A stretch of 64,000 bases of DNA, taken from Candidatus Poribacteria bacterium. Lineage in GTDB: Bacteria > Poribacteria > WGA-4E > WGA-3G. The notes below the pieces were generated by a model. The model made no database searches. It was not told the DNA's origin and saw nothing but the letters and a program-made list of their open reading frames with translations. Location: assembly GCA_022826805.1 (NCBI GenBank), contig JAJDUH010000022.1, positions 1 through 64,000 of the forward strand, in the 5' to 3' direction. A program made the translations under genes and the position numbers. Numbering within the stretch: the stretch's first letter is position 1; every line of letters starts with the position of its first letter. Positions 50,853-60,573 of the stretch are shown piece after piece.

Positions 50853-52286
50853 TTAGCCTACCCCAATTGCTCTCCGCAGCGTCTGAATCAATGTTCCCTC
50901 CGAAAACCATTTCCCTGCCACACGCCATGTACTGCTCGAAAACGTCGGATAAACGTGGATCATGCCGCTCAATTTCCGCAGTGGAATCCCCATCTGCATC
51001 GCCAAAACGTACTCGTGGATCACCTCTCCCGCATTGGCTCCCACAACGTGAACCCCTAATATTTTCCCGTTCCACCGGCTCGCGATAACTTTTGTGAAGC
51101 CTTGCGTCTCGCTTTCCGCAACGGCTCTGTCAACGTCCCCTTGGTCCAGTGTGAACACATCAACATCGCCATATTTCTCGCGTGCCTCTGCCTCGGTCAT
51201 CCCACAACGAGCGACCTCTGGATCACAAAAAGTCGTCCACGGCACGACAGCATAGTTAATCGTTTTAGAGAAGGGGAAGAAAATATTTCGAAGGAGCAGT
51301 TGTGCTTGAAACGCTGCGACATGCGTGAACAGATAGTGTCCGATGACATCGCCTGCGGCATAGATATTTTTCACACTCGTCTGGAGTTTGTTGTTTACTT
51401 CGATGCCGCGTCTACCGACCCGTATCCCGATCTGTTCAAGTTCTAAACCCTCGACATTCGGTGCACGCCCTGCGGCGATTAAAATCTTGTCGAACGTCTG
51501 TTCAACATTTCCGTCTTCGTTGCTACTAAAGGTCACCTTTGTGCCTTTTTGTTCTTGGGTCACCTGCCTGATGTTTGTATTGAGTCGGATAGTGAGACCA
51601 TCTGCACGGAGGTAGTGCAGCATCTGATCAGAGACATTGAGATCTTCTTTTGTCAAGATTCGTCCGCTCCGTTGTGCTATCGTCACATCGGCACCGAGAC
51701 GATGAAATGCCTGTCCAAGTTCAACACCGATTGGACCGGCACCAACAACAAGCATCCGGTTGGGAAACGCCTCTAATTCCCATACAGTCTCGCTATCCAG
51801 ATAGCCACAAGATTCCAATCCGGGTATAGGTGGCGCAAGAGGACGGGAACCCGTACTGATCACGAATTTTTTGCTTTTGAGGGTACGTGTCTCTCCACTT
51901 TCAGCATCTTCCACGACGAACGTGTTGGGCGATTCAAAATGCCCGTTTCCGAAGATAACATCCACCCCCATCTCGCGGAATCGTTCAGGGTTGTCGTGTT
52001 CCTCTTCTATCGCGTGTTGGGTGCTTTGCACGTATCCTATCACCCGATGCCAGTCAGGTGCCGGAGATGGCGCAACAACGCCGTATTTCTCTGCGTTCTG
52101 AATATAATTCGCCACCTTCGCCGCTTTTAGGAGTGCTTTAGATGGCACACATCCCGTCCAGAGGCAATCGCCACCGATGCGATGCTTTTCCACAAGCGCC
52201 GTTTTTTTCCCTAACTTTGCGCCCGCCACGGCAAGCACGAGGCCTGCACTTCCACCGCCGATGATGGTCAAATCGTAAGTATCCAC
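50853..52286 (-). CDS. FAD-dependent pyridine nucleotide-disulfide oxidoreductase (mercuric reductase/Lpd-like)
   Basis: 477 residues. FAD-binding IIGGGSAGLVLAVAGAKLGK at the N-terminus, redox-active disulfide GGDCLWTGCVPSKALLK (CxxxxC, about residues 40-56), NAD(P)-binding VVGAGPIGVELGQAFHRLGA, FAD motif YAAGDVIGHYLFTH, and the dimerisation domain with HVYPTFSSS in place of the HPTxxE of lipoamide dehydrogenase. The loss of that glutamate and the absence of an extra C-terminal cysteine pair argue against true Lpd and MerA; best called a disulfide reductase of unknown partner. Shares a 24-bp gap with the amidohydrolase gene upstream and is probably cotranscribed with it. Confidence 0.85.
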   Translation of the reverse strand: MDTYDLTIIGGGSAGLVLAVAGAKLGKKTALVEKHRIGGDCLWTGCVPSKALLKAAKVANYIQNAEKYGVVAPSPAPDWHRVIGYVQSTQHAIEEEHDNPERFREMGVDVIFGNGHFESPNTFVVEDAESGETRTLKSKKFVISTGSRPLAPPIPGLESCGYLDSETVWELEAFPNRMLVVGAGPIGVELGQAFHRLGADVTIAQRSGRILTKEDLNVSDQMLHYLRADGLTIRLNTNIRQVTQEQKGTKVTFSSNEDGNVEQTFDKILIAAGRAPNVEGLELEQIGIRVGRRGIEVNNKLQTSVKNIYAAGDVIGHYLFTHVAAFQAQLLLRNIFFPFSKTINYAVVPWTTFCDPEVARCGMTEAEAREKYGDVDVFTLDQGDVDRAVAESETQGFTKVIASRWNGKILGVHVVGANAGEVIHEYVLAMQMGIPLRKLSGMIHVYPTFSSSTWRVAGKWFSEGTLIQTLRRAIGVG

Positions 52287-52310
52287 GGTTTTCCCTCCAC
52301 ATTACACTAT

Positions 52311-53858
52311 CTATCGTTGTTGACGTAGCACTTTGCCGGGCAACTGTCCTGTCACGTTTCCATCTTCAACAACTGAAACGCCATTAACGAACACCCAGTT
52401 TACACCGACCGGAGATTGTACTGGATCAAACCACGTGGAGCGGTCTGCAACGGTCTCCGGGTTGAAGACGACGATATCTGCAGCAAACCCACGGCTAATT
52501 CTTCCTCGGTCAGACAGTCGAAAACGTTCCGCTGGGAAACCGCTCATTTTGTAGATAGCTTCTTGCAGAGAAATTAATTGGCGTTCGCGCACGAACTTAC
52601 CCAGATACTGCACGAAACACCCATAACTCCGGGGGTGTGGATGTGGAATGTTGTAAACACCATCGCTGGCAATCATCATACGCGGGTGGTTTGCAGTGCG
52701 GTTCAAAATATCTTCATTTTCTTCAGGGGGCGTAGCCCACGGCATCACAAAGGTTTCAATCGCAGCTTCATCGCAAATGAGATCGAAGGCAAAGTTTTCA
52801 TTAGATTTGCCCTCACTTTTGGCGGCTTCAGCGAGCGTCATTCCTATGAACCTACCAGAGCGGTTGTATCCCACGATTTGATTCCCTTGGCGTAACTCTC
52901 CCTGTAGGTGTGCGAGCGATTTTTCTCGAACGTCGGGATTTTCCAAATTTGCTAACATGTCAGCAGGTGCACCGGTCTGAAACTCCATCGGGAGCATCAT
53001 TGCGAGATGGGTCATACCCGCCGGATAGAGATAGGATTCAAATGTCAAATCTATGTCTTCTCGCTCTACGCGTTTAAGGATTGCAGATGCCTCATCATCA
53101 ACGCGTTCGTGCGAAATATGCACAGGAATCTCAGCGCGTTGGGCAATCTCGATTGTCTCCTCCCACGCCTGTTTTCTGCCGAGGATACGATAGCGGACGT
53201 GTGCTGCATAGATCGCATCGTAACTCGCAGCAATTTTTGAGAGATAGACTAACTCATGCAAATCGGCATTTGCCGAAGGTTGATAATCGAGCCCTAAACA
53301 GAGACAGCATGCCCCCGCTTCTAACCACTCGCGTGTGGTACGTTCCATCACTTTCAGTTCATCAGTGGTTGCTGGACGTGGGTCCCACCCCATTGCTCCG
53401 AGGCGGACAGCACAATGTGGCACCTGTGGATAGAGATTCGCAGGGATTTTTCCCTCGAATATGCTCAGGTACGCGTCTGGTGTTTGCCAGTTGAGGGCGA
53501 CTTCAGCATCTCCATAAGCAAATTGGGTATAGTGCCACATTTCCTGTGCTTGCTCTGGTGATAATGGTGCCCATCCAAAACCGTCTGGTGCCGCTAAGTG
53601 CGTCGTTACACCTTGACTAACGGCGGCGAACTGGTCCCGTCCACCCAGTAGCGCTATTTCGGAATGCACGTGCACGTCAACAAAACCGGGACAAACGACC
53701 TGCCCCTCAGCAGAAATCCGACGCGATGCCTCTGCCTGTCCAAGGTCACCGATAGCCGCAATGCGATCATCTTGAATGCCGATGTCCGCTACAAACGGTT
53801 CCTGTTTACCTGTGCCATCGACGATATTTCCGCCAGAAATGATTGTCTTGAATCTCAT
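52311..53858 (-). CDS. D-aminoacylase-like amidohydrolase
   Basis: 515 residues of the N-acyl-D-amino-acid deacylase group: a small beta domain (TIISGGNIVDGTGKQEP), then the metal-dependent barrel beginning CPGFVDVHVHSE with the HxH zinc ligands (about residues 62-64), CLGLDYQPSANADLHEL in mid-barrel, and a C-terminal FPAERFRLSDRGRISRGFAA then DIVVFNPETV closing the beta domain. It would hydrolyse N-acyl D-amino acids or a related amide; the exact substrate cannot be told. It is the upstream gene of a likely two-gene unit with the disulfide reductase. AAGGAGTA precedes the ATG. Confidence 0.85.
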   Translation of the reverse strand: MRFKTIISGGNIVDGTGKQEPFVADIGIQDDRIAAIGDLGQAEASRRISAEGQVVCPGFVDVHVHSEIALLGGRDQFAAVSQGVTTHLAAPDGFGWAPLSPEQAQEMWHYTQFAYGDAEVALNWQTPDAYLSIFEGKIPANLYPQVPHCAVRLGAMGWDPRPATTDELKVMERTTREWLEAGACCLCLGLDYQPSANADLHELVYLSKIAASYDAIYAAHVRYRILGRKQAWEETIEIAQRAEIPVHISHERVDDEASAILKRVEREDIDLTFESYLYPAGMTHLAMMLPMEFQTGAPADMLANLENPDVREKSLAHLQGELRQGNQIVGYNRSGRFIGMTLAEAAKSEGKSNENFAFDLICDEAAIETFVMPWATPPEENEDILNRTANHPRMMIASDGVYNIPHPHPRSYGCFVQYLGKFVRERQLISLQEAIYKMSGFPAERFRLSDRGRISRGFAADIVVFNPETVADRSTWFDPVQSPVGVNWVFVNGVSVVEDGNVTGQLPGKVLRQQR

Positions 53859-53964
53859 AAAATACTCCTTGGTTGTTGATTTAGCCTATCACCAAAGGCG
53901 GTGTTTGTCAATAGAAAATCGGAAAGATCAAGTCCTGGATCATGACCCTCATCTGGAATTTTCT

Positions 53965-53993
53965 TTGACAAAAAATCCGATGCTTGATACAAT
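53965..53993 (+). promoter_or_regulatory. Promoter of the lipoprotein gene
   Basis: TTGACA (53965-53970), 17-bp spacer, TACAAT (53988-53993), about 85 bp before the start codon. Placed so as to drive the 54080 and possibly the 54607 gene. Confidence 0.65.
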
Positions 53994-54079
53994 AGAAGTT
54001 AGGATTTAGCCACTTTATTTTTTCAACTCACATAATTTAGTAACTCGGGATTTCCTGCCCTACAATAGGAGAAGAAACT

Positions 54080-54565
54080 ATGCATCGTGCCTACGCTTTC
54101 ATCAGGATGTTGCTCACAAATCCCTATGCTGCATGCGGAGTAGCCATATTGCCCTTGATGATTGTGCTGATCGGTTGTAGTGAGACTTCTTCTGGCGGCA
54201 GCGGCTTGACGGATGTCGGACGCGATGAACCGACTATAGTGGATTCTGTTTTAGCGATTGACGTCTTTGAGGACAGACCGGATGGTATCACCACAGACTT
54301 TTTTGCCGATGCTAACGACCGAGTGTATTTATGGATTCTATGGGCAAACGTAGCGAAACAACACACCGTTGAAGTCTCATGGTTCTCGCCAGATGATGAT
54401 TTGGAAGATCCACCGTTCTGGAACGAGAAACAGACGCTCACATCAACAACTGGCGATAAAATTACGTGGTTTTACATAGACCTACCTGATGATACAGGTG
54501 AGTGGTTCGTTGAAATTTACCTCGATGACCTCTTTGAACGGAGCCATGTCTTTTGGGTAGAATAG
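54080..54565 (+). CDS. Predicted lipoprotein of unknown function
   Basis: 161 residues. The N-terminus has a hydrophobic stretch and a lipobox LIGC with the cysteine at residue 33 (ILPLMIVLIGCSETSSGGSG), so it should be lipid-anchored in the envelope. The mature part is beta-rich (DRVYLWILWANVAKQHTVEV, TGEWFVEIYLDDLFERS), reminiscent of small extracytoplasmic sandwich domains, but no family is recognised. AGGAGAAG precedes the ATG. 41 bp before the next oxidoreductase gene. Confidence 0.65.
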   Translation: MHRAYAFIRMLLTNPYAACGVAILPLMIVLIGCSETSSGGSGLTDVGRDEPTIVDSVLAIDVFEDRPDGITTDFFADANDRVYLWILWANVAKQHTVEVSWFSPDDDLEDPPFWNEKQTLTSTTGDKITWFYIDLPDDTGEWFVEIYLDDLFERSHVFWVE

Positions 54566-54606
54566 TAAAGATAAACTCCGATCTTGGATAGCCAGAAGGA
54601 GAAACC

Positions 54607-55692
54607 ATGGATACACTCAAAATCGCACATATCGGTACAGGCAGGCGCGGGTCTGGAACTTATCTACCTATTATCTCAAAATTGACTGACGATCTTGAAT
54701 TAGTCGCTGTTTGCGATCAACAGGAAGATAGCGTCGCTGAACAAGGCGAAAAATACAACGTTCCCCATTATACAGACACTGAGCAGATGTTAGACACCGT
54801 GAGACCCGACATCTGTTCAATCGTGATTACCCCAAGCAACAATCACATTCCCGGACTTCTCTGCTCTGAACGTGGCGTCGGTTATTGCACCGAAACGCCA
54901 ATTGACACCGACCTCGGATGGGCAGATAAGATGATTGCGTCCGCACAAGCGAACGGCACGAAGTTGGAGGTCAACGAAAATTATTATCGCGTGCCTACCG
55001 AACGTATAAAACGCGAAATGATTTTGGCGGGCGTCTTTGGCAAAGTCAACGCCGCCTATAATGACTTCCGGGGACACGGTTACCACGGTATTGGACTCAT
55101 CCGCAGTTACGTCGGTTTCGAGAATGAACCGGTACAAGTTTACGGTTTCCGAAAGGAGTATAACGTCCAAGACCACATCTGGCGGCGGGGGCAACCCAAG
55201 CGGGATACTGAAGATTGGCAGCATGCCGTAATTGAGTTTGAAGATGGTGCCGTCGGTGTCTTTAATTTTAGTAGTCTTTCTTACGGTTCTCCACTCCGCG
55301 GTTTTAACGGCTCAAAGTTCTACGCCGAACGCGGAATGTGTTTCCGAGATAGCGCAGTCATCTTGAACGAGACTGCTGACGCACAACGTCCGATTAACGT
55401 CTCACGTAAAACCAATACTGTTGACGGCTACAAAACACTGGCTGCGCTCGTCGCCGATACCGATCCCAAAGTGGTCTGGGAAAACCCGTTGCAAAATTAT
55501 CCTCTCAGTGATGGTGAGATCACTGTCGCATCGGAGTTGATGAGTCTTGTGAACGCCGTTCGCAACGATACTGAGCCTGAGTATGGGGCATACAACGGTC
55601 GTAAGGACCGCGAGATTGATGTCGCTATGGCACGTTCATGGGCAAATAATGGCGTGCCTGTCACCTTCCCGTTTGAATACGAGAAACGCTAA
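54607..55692 (+). CDS. Gfo/Idh/MocA-family protein lacking the catalytic lysine
   Basis: 361 residues. Rossmann motif AHIGTGRRGSGTYLPI is intact, but the usual EKP motif reads CTETPIDTDLGWAD (about residues 96-109), with threonine where the catalytic lysine belongs. The other three family members in the window keep EKP. The C-terminal domain continues normally (DFRGHGYHGIGLIRSYVGF, then EFEDGAVGVFNFSSLSYGSP). It may bind nucleotide or sugar without classical hydride transfer, or use a different residue. AAGGAG lies 5 bp before the ATG. Possibly cotranscribed with the lipoprotein gene. Confidence 0.8.
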   Translation: MDTLKIAHIGTGRRGSGTYLPIISKLTDDLELVAVCDQQEDSVAEQGEKYNVPHYTDTEQMLDTVRPDICSIVITPSNNHIPGLLCSERGVGYCTETPIDTDLGWADKMIASAQANGTKLEVNENYYRVPTERIKREMILAGVFGKVNAAYNDFRGHGYHGIGLIRSYVGFENEPVQVYGFRKEYNVQDHIWRRGQPKRDTEDWQHAVIEFEDGAVGVFNFSSLSYGSPLRGFNGSKFYAERGMCFRDSAVILNETADAQRPINVSRKTNTVDGYKTLAALVADTDPKVVWENPLQNYPLSDGEITVASELMSLVNAVRNDTEPEYGAYNGRKDREIDVAMARSWANNGVPVTFPFEYEKR

Positions 55693-55730
55693 ACACCATT
55701 TTCACCACTGCGCGATGCATCACATTTTCC

Positions 55731-55759
55731 TTGTCGTTTCCAGTAAAATCTTGTATACT
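55731..55759 (+). promoter_or_regulatory. Promoter upstream of the exported protein and hemB
   Basis: TTGTCG (55731-55736), 17-bp spacer, TATACT (55754-55759), about 40 bp before the GTG start at 55807. Likely also transcribes hemB. Confidence 0.65.
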
Positions 55760-55806
55760 ATTAGATGGATAATTGGAGAAGCAAAAAATTTTGGAGGAAT
55801 ACCATT

Positions 55807-56730
55807 GTGAAAAAAATTTGGTCTGTTCTTATCCCGTTACTCGTTTTTGCTTGCAGCACGACGTTGATGGGAAATGAATGGGCGAACTACTACTTTCCAG
55901 ATGCCATCGGAAGTTACTGGGTCTACGAAGATCATAACGGGAACGAATTGACGCGATATGCAGTAGAATCAGAGAATATTGACGGCGACACCTATAGTGC
56001 TTTCAGTTATGATCCGGGTTTGGAAAATTGGGTAGACTTTGAGCATTATGTACACCCCTATTACTATCAAGTCGGGGATGACTGGGTGGTGTTCTTTGTC
56101 GGGACAGAAGTCCAAAACGCCGTTAAGGCGTCCATGATACAACAGATGGACGAAGCACTCGTCGTAATGCGTCAAGCAATACAGGACCAGCTGCCTGAGG
56201 GATTAAACGTCACATTTGACATAGATTACGAAGTTGATGTGAAATCCCAAGATTACTTCTATTTCCTACCGACACCAGCCACTTATAATGAAGAATGGAC
56301 AGCGATTGAAGTAAATGTTGTCCTGACCATGACTATTGATATCAAGGGTTTACCCGTCGAGATACCCGGTGGTTCTACGCAAACTGCCACAACTTACACT
56401 ACCTATGTAGAGGTTGGGAACGTCACAGGTACAGAAACAGTGGAAACAGATGCTGGCACTTTTGAAGACTGTTTGGTGGTTGAATATCGAACGGACGCAT
56501 CATCTGAGACGGCTCTGTCTATGGAAGTTCCCCAGCAACCCGGCGTACAAGAACAAAAAGGCACATCCTACACGACGCTCTGGTTGGCACCTAACGTCGG
56601 TATTGTCAAGATGATACAGGAGCACCAACACGACGAAGCATCTGAGGCACTTGGATTGGCACCTCCCGAAGACAAAGCCTTTGAATTAATACAATACGAA
56701 ATTAAATCTTCAGGTTCAGAAAGCGAATGA
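55807..56730 (+). CDS. Exported protein of unknown function
   Basis: 307 residues from the GTG at 55807, 8 bp after GGAGGA; an ATG at 55765 would sit at the transcription start and put charged residues before the signal. N-terminal signal peptide [20 protein letters not shown]. The mature protein opens [20 protein letters not shown], a pattern seen in many exported proteins of this kind that begin with a FP...G..W.Y motif, and includes [20 protein letters not shown] and [13 protein letters not shown]. No enzymatic motif. Its stop overlaps the hemB start (ATGA), so the two are coupled though functionally unrelated as far as can be seen. Confidence 0.7.
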   Translation: MKKIWSVLIPLLVFACSTTLMGNEWANYYFPDAIGSYWVYEDHNGNELTRYAVESENIDGDTYSAFSYDPGLENWVDFEHYVHPYYYQVGDDWVVFFVGTEVQNAVKASMIQQMDEALVVMRQAIQDQLPEGLNVTFDIDYEVDVKSQDYFYFLPTPATYNEEWTAIEVNVVLTMTIDIKGLPVEIPGGSTQTATTYTTYVEVGNVTGTETVETDAGTFEDCLVVEYRTDASSETALSMEVPQQPGVQEQKGTSYTTLWLAPNVGIVKMIQEHQHDEASEALGLAPPEDKAFELIQYEIKSSGSESE

Positions 56731-57704
56731 GCACCTTCCCTATCTACCGCCCAAGGCGACTTCGCGCAAATGAAAACTTGCGCCGACTGGTTCGCGAAAC
56801 AACACTTTCCGTCCATGACCTTATTTACCCAATGTTTGTCGTTCATGGGCACAATACCGCAACTGAAATTTCTGCAATGCCTGGATGCTACCAGTATTCG
56901 GTTGACCTCCTCGTGACCGCTGCAAAGGAACTCGCTGCCCTCGGTATCCCCGGCACAATCTTGTTCGGAATTCCAGAAGTGAAAGACCCGCTCGGTTCAG
57001 AGGCTTATGCCGACGACGGCATCATTCAACAAGCCGTCCGAGCGATTAAAGATACTGTGCCTGATCTGCTTGTGATGACGGATGTATGCCTCTGTGAATA
57101 TACTGATCATGGACACTGCGGCATCGTTGAAGCTGGTGAAGTACAGAATGATCCCACCCTTGAACTTCTTGTTAAGGAGAGCATTTCACACGCTCGCGCC
57201 GGTGCTGATGTCATCGCACCGTCAGACATGATGGATGGACGCGTTGGAGCAATTCGCGCCGCATTGGATGAAAGCGGATACCAAAACGTCCCGATTATGG
57301 CGTATTCTGCCAAGTACGCATCTGCCTTTTACGGTCCCTTTCGCGAAGCAGCGGAGTCTACACCGCAGTTCGGAGACCGCCGGGCTTATCAGATGGATTC
57401 AGCAAATGCTGAAGAAGCGTTACGAGAAGTCTCACTTGATATTGAGGAAGGTGCTGACATTCTCATGGTAAAACCTGCGCTTGCCTATCTTGACGTAATC
57501 CAACGGGTCAAAACAGAATTTCAAGTCCCTGTTGCCGCCTACAATGTCAGTGGTGAATATGCTATGATTAAAGCTGCCGCGGAAAATGGCTGGGTCGACG
57601 AAAAGCGCGTCGCACTGGAGGTATTAACCAGCATCAAGCGCGCAGGTGCTGATATGATTTTAACCTATTTTGCGAAGTCCGTTGTTGAATGGCTAAAAAA
57701 CTAA
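56727..57704 (+). CDS. hemB: Porphobilinogen synthase (delta-aminolevulinate dehydratase)
   Basis: 325 residues. [20 protein letters not shown] and [10 protein letters not shown] at the N-terminus; the metal-binding [14 protein letters not shown] (about residues 119-132), active-site lysines in [16 protein letters not shown] and [12 protein letters not shown]. It condenses two 5-aminolevulinates to porphobilinogen. The three-cysteine/His loop ([11 protein letters not shown]) suggests a zinc-type enzyme. Overlaps the upstream gene by 4 bp and opens the tetrapyrrole cluster with hemL and hemA downstream. Confidence 0.95.
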   Translation: MSTFPIYRPRRLRANENLRRLVRETTLSVHDLIYPMFVVHGHNTATEISAMPGCYQYSVDLLVTAAKELAALGIPGTILFGIPEVKDPLGSEAYADDGIIQQAVRAIKDTVPDLLVMTDVCLCEYTDHGHCGIVEAGEVQNDPTLELLVKESISHARAGADVIAPSDMMDGRVGAIRAALDESGYQNVPIMAYSAKYASAFYGPFREAAESTPQFGDRRAYQMDSANAEEALREVSLDIEEGADILMVKPALAYLDVIQRVKTEFQVPVAAYNVSGEYAMIKAAAENGWVDEKRVALEVLTSIKRAGADMILTYFAKSVVEWLKN

Positions 57705-57750
57705 AGGGTTATCAGTCATTGGTTATAATTGCCGGTTAAGAAAAAAATAT

Positions 57751-57981
57751 GTAGGTTGGGTTGAACAGGAATTTATGAAAATTATACGATAGTAGACTTT
57801 TAAGGTTCACTGGGAAACCTGAAAGTACAAAAATACGAGTGAAACCCAACACGTTCTTATACCGACGGATCCCTTTAAAAAGTTGGATTTCGCTACTTCT
57901 TTCTACACAAATGTGTTATTAAAATTGAGGTCTGAGTAGAAAGGCAAGAATTTTTAATTTTTTCTGCTCAACCTAACCTAC
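57751..57981. repeat. Two ~100-bp GGGTTG/CAACCC elements, inverted to each other
   Basis: The first runs 57751-57851 from GTAGGTTGGGTTGAACAGGA to GAGTGAAACCCAAC. The second, about 57881-57981, is inverted, opening GTTGGATTTCGCTA and ending CTCAACCTAACCTACG. They fill the gene-free 57705-58031 spacer. A degenerate heptamer tract lies on either side (57708-57741 and 57990-58010). Confidence 0.6.
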
Positions 57982-58031
57982 GTTCTAATAATTGACGACT
58001 GACAACTATTAAAAAGTTTGGAGGAAATGCT

Positions 58032-59315
58032 TTGGAGGACAGTAAATCCTTAGCCGCATGGCAAAAATCACAACAATTCATCCCCGGTGGTGTTAACAGC
58101 CCTGTCCGAAATTTTAGTAAGGTCGGTAGCCACCCGCGTTTCATCGCCCGTGGTGCAGGCTCAAAAGTCTATGACATCGATGACAACGAATATATTGACT
58201 ATGTCGCCTCTTGGGGACCTTTGGTTTTGGGACATGCGCATCCGAGCGTTGTAGAGGCTGTCAGTTCGGCAGCGACGAATGGCACAAGTTTTGGCGCGCC
58301 GACGACATTGGAAACGGAACTCGCTGAAACTATTGTCAATGCAGTGCCATCAATTGAGCAGGTACGACTCGTCAATTCCGGCACAGAAGCCACAATGACC
58401 GCAATTCGCGTCGCGCGTGGGTACACAGGACGCGATAAAATCATTAAAATTGACGGATGCTATCATGGGCATGTGGACTACCTCTTGGCAAAAGCAGGTT
58501 CTGGCGTCGCAACGTTCGGGCTTTCTGATAGTGGCGGCGTACCAGAGGATTTCGCACGCAACACGCTCACTGTGCCCTTTAACAATCCCGATGCTGTTCG
58601 CGAGACGATAGCAGCCAATCCGGACGAAATTGCCTGTCTCATTCTCGAGCCTATTATGGGCAATATGGGCATCATTCCACCTCAAGACGGCTACCTTGAG
58701 GAACTTCGTGAGATTACTGAGGCACACGGTATTGTGCTCATTTTTGATGAAGTCATCACCGGATTTCGAGTGGCTTATGGTGGTGCCCAGTCTTACTACA
58801 ACGTCACGCCAGACATGACCTGTTTAGGGAAGATTATTGGTGGAGGGTTGCCTGTTGGGGCTTACGGCGGAAAACGGGACATTATGCGGTGTGTTGCGCC
58901 TGAAGGTGATGTCTATCAGGCAGGAACGCTTTCCGGGAATCCTTTAGCCGTTACGGCAGGTATAACGACGCTCAAATGCCTCGCTGAACCGGGCGTCTAC
59001 ACACAGCTCGAAAACGCTGCTGCTGCCCTCGCAGATGGACTCGCCGAGGCCACCCAAAGGCACGGCATTGATGCGTGGCACAGCCGCGTCGGCTCAATGT
59101 TGATGCTCTACTTCACGCCAGAAACTGTCACTAATGCCGATGGTGCCCGAACAGCGGATACTGAACGCTTTCAACAATACTTCTGGGGACTCATAGAGCG
59201 GGGGATCTATGTCGCACCTTCTCAATTTGAGGCAGGATTTGTCTCTTTAGTCCATTCCGGAGAGGATATCAACAAAACCGTTCAAGCCGCAACACAGGTA
59301 TTGGCTGATCTCTAA
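58032..59315 (+). CDS. hemL: Glutamate-1-semialdehyde 2,1-aminomutase
   Basis: 427 residues beginning at TTG (58032), 7 bp after GGAGG. IPGGVNSPVRNF and FIARGAGSKVYDIDDNEYID at the N-terminus, VRLVNSGTEATMTAIRVARG, DGCYHGHVDYLL, DEVITGFRVAYGGAQ and the PLP lysine in CLGKIIGGGLPVGAYGG (about residue 266). It turns glutamate-1-semialdehyde, the product of HemA, into 5-aminolevulinate, the substrate of HemB. Length and motifs are normal for the family. Confidence 0.95.
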   Translation: MEDSKSLAAWQKSQQFIPGGVNSPVRNFSKVGSHPRFIARGAGSKVYDIDDNEYIDYVASWGPLVLGHAHPSVVEAVSSAATNGTSFGAPTTLETELAETIVNAVPSIEQVRLVNSGTEATMTAIRVARGYTGRDKIIKIDGCYHGHVDYLLAKAGSGVATFGLSDSGGVPEDFARNTLTVPFNNPDAVRETIAANPDEIACLILEPIMGNMGIIPPQDGYLEELREITEAHGIVLIFDEVITGFRVAYGGAQSYYNVTPDMTCLGKIIGGGLPVGAYGGKRDIMRCVAPEGDVYQAGTLSGNPLAVTAGITTLKCLAEPGVYTQLENAAAALADGLAEATQRHGIDAWHSRVGSMLMLYFTPETVTNADGARTADTERFQQYFWGLIERGIYVAPSQFEAGFVSLVHSGEDINKTVQAATQVLADL

Positions 59316-59360
59316 ATGAAACAGTAGGTGCGGTTTCTAACCACACTTTGGGAGAACGGA

Positions 59361-60341
59361 ATGTCGAGTTTTGATCAAATTGTTCAATTGATTGCTGATG
59401 ATCTCGGTGCCGTTGAGGCGAAGCTTACTGAAAACACCGCCAGTGAATACAGTTTCGTTGACATGGCTGTCCAGCATGTCGTGGAAGGCGGTGGTAAACG
59501 TCTCCGCCCTATTCTGGTTGTCCTTTCTGCCAAAGTCTGTGGGTATGAAGGCAAAGACACGCATACGCTCGCTGCTGTTGTTGAGCTCATCCATGTCGCA
59601 TCACTTGTTCACGACGATGTACTCGACGAAGCTGCCATCCGTCGTGGACGCGAAACTTTACACGCAAAGTGGGGCAATAAAGTCGCAGTCCTCGTTGGAG
59701 ACTACTTACATGCTCGTGTTCTCTCTATGCTCGTAGCCCGTCGCGCCGATGATCCAGCCATGGCAATCCTCGCTGATACGACACAAGCCATGTGCGAAGG
59801 TGAAGTCATACATGCATACAAAAGTGGCGACTTTGACATCTCCGAAGCCGAATACCTCAAAATTATCAGTTTCAAAACCGGTAAACTGATTACTGCCTCC
59901 TGTACTCTCGGGGCACATCTCGGTACAACGGATCCACAGCAGATTGAAGCACTTACCATCTATGGACAACAAATTGGAACTGCTTTCCAAATTGTCGATG
60001 ACGTACTCGATTTCACGGAAAATCCAGATAAATTAGGAAAAAATGCGTTCGGCGATCTCCGTGAAGGAAAACTCACTTTTCCAATTATTTATGCACGAAG
60101 TGTTTGTCATGACGATGAAAAACAGATGCTTGAGAAGGTACTGGATCCGAATACAGATGAAACAGAGGCAATCGCCTTTGTGGAATCCCTATTCCAGCGG
60201 TATGGTGTCGAAGTCCATTGTCTGACAGTCGCACAACACTACGCTGATCGTGCCAAGGCAGCATTGGCAATCCTACCGCAGACCGATGCTTGTCTCGCAC
60301 TGCAACAACTCGCAGATTACGTCGTTTCACGAGACTCATGA
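59361..60341 (+). CDS. Polyprenyl diphosphate synthase (octaprenyl/heptaprenyl type)
   Basis: 326 residues from the ATG at 59361 (MSSFDQIVQLIADDLGAVEA), 5 bp after GGGAGAAC; a GTG at 59328 would add 11 residues. Two aspartate-rich motifs: HDDVLDEAAIRRG (first, about residues 82-94) and the second in QIVDDVLDFTEN. Also GGGKRLRPILVVLSAK. It chain-extends isoprenyl diphosphates to make quinone side chains or lipid carriers; chain length is not predictable with certainty. Sits within the heme cluster, 45 bp after hemL, a position consistent with quinone/heme supply to respiration. Confidence 0.88.
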   Translation: MSSFDQIVQLIADDLGAVEAKLTENTASEYSFVDMAVQHVVEGGGKRLRPILVVLSAKVCGYEGKDTHTLAAVVELIHVASLVHDDVLDEAAIRRGRETLHAKWGNKVAVLVGDYLHARVLSMLVARRADDPAMAILADTTQAMCEGEVIHAYKSGDFDISEAEYLKIISFKTGKLITASCTLGAHLGTTDPQQIEALTIYGQQIGTAFQIVDDVLDFTENPDKLGKNAFGDLREGKLTFPIIYARSVCHDDEKQMLEKVLDPNTDETEAIAFVESLFQRYGVEVHCLTVAQHYADRAKAALAILPQTDACLALQQLADYVVSRDS

Positions 60342-60351
60342 AGAATAACAC

Positions 60352-60454
60352 GTAGGTTGGGTTGAGCGGAGCATAAAGAACCAAACGTTCATAGCGCAGA
60401 AAACTTCGCATTTTCAAGCGGCTTGATACCCTAAGATTTTAGCGAAACCCAACA
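60352..60454. repeat. ~100-bp GGGTTG/CAACCC element
   Basis: It opens GTAGGTTGGGTTGAGCGGAG and closes TAGCGAAACCCAACA. Same ends as the elements at 42221 and 57751, with a divergent interior. Confidence 0.6.
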
Positions 60455-60524
60455 AACCAAACGCTGTGGATTATCGGTTACCAGTTAAAAAGAGTTTTGG
60501 TTAACCAAAGCACCTTGATCGGTT

Positions 60525-60571
60525 AGTTAACTAACAATTAACAACTAAAAACCGATAACTGAAAACCAATC
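60525..60571. repeat. Heptamer repeat tract
   Basis: TAACTAA, CAATTAA, CAACTAA, AAACCGA, TAACTGA, AAACCAA in register, ending two bases before the next start codon. Confidence 0.65.
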
Positions 60572-60573
60572 AA

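Noticed and set aside
50638..51075. 145-residue minus-strand ORF
   Set aside because: It overlaps the well-supported disulfide reductase in another frame and the sigma-54 region; composition is not protein-like.
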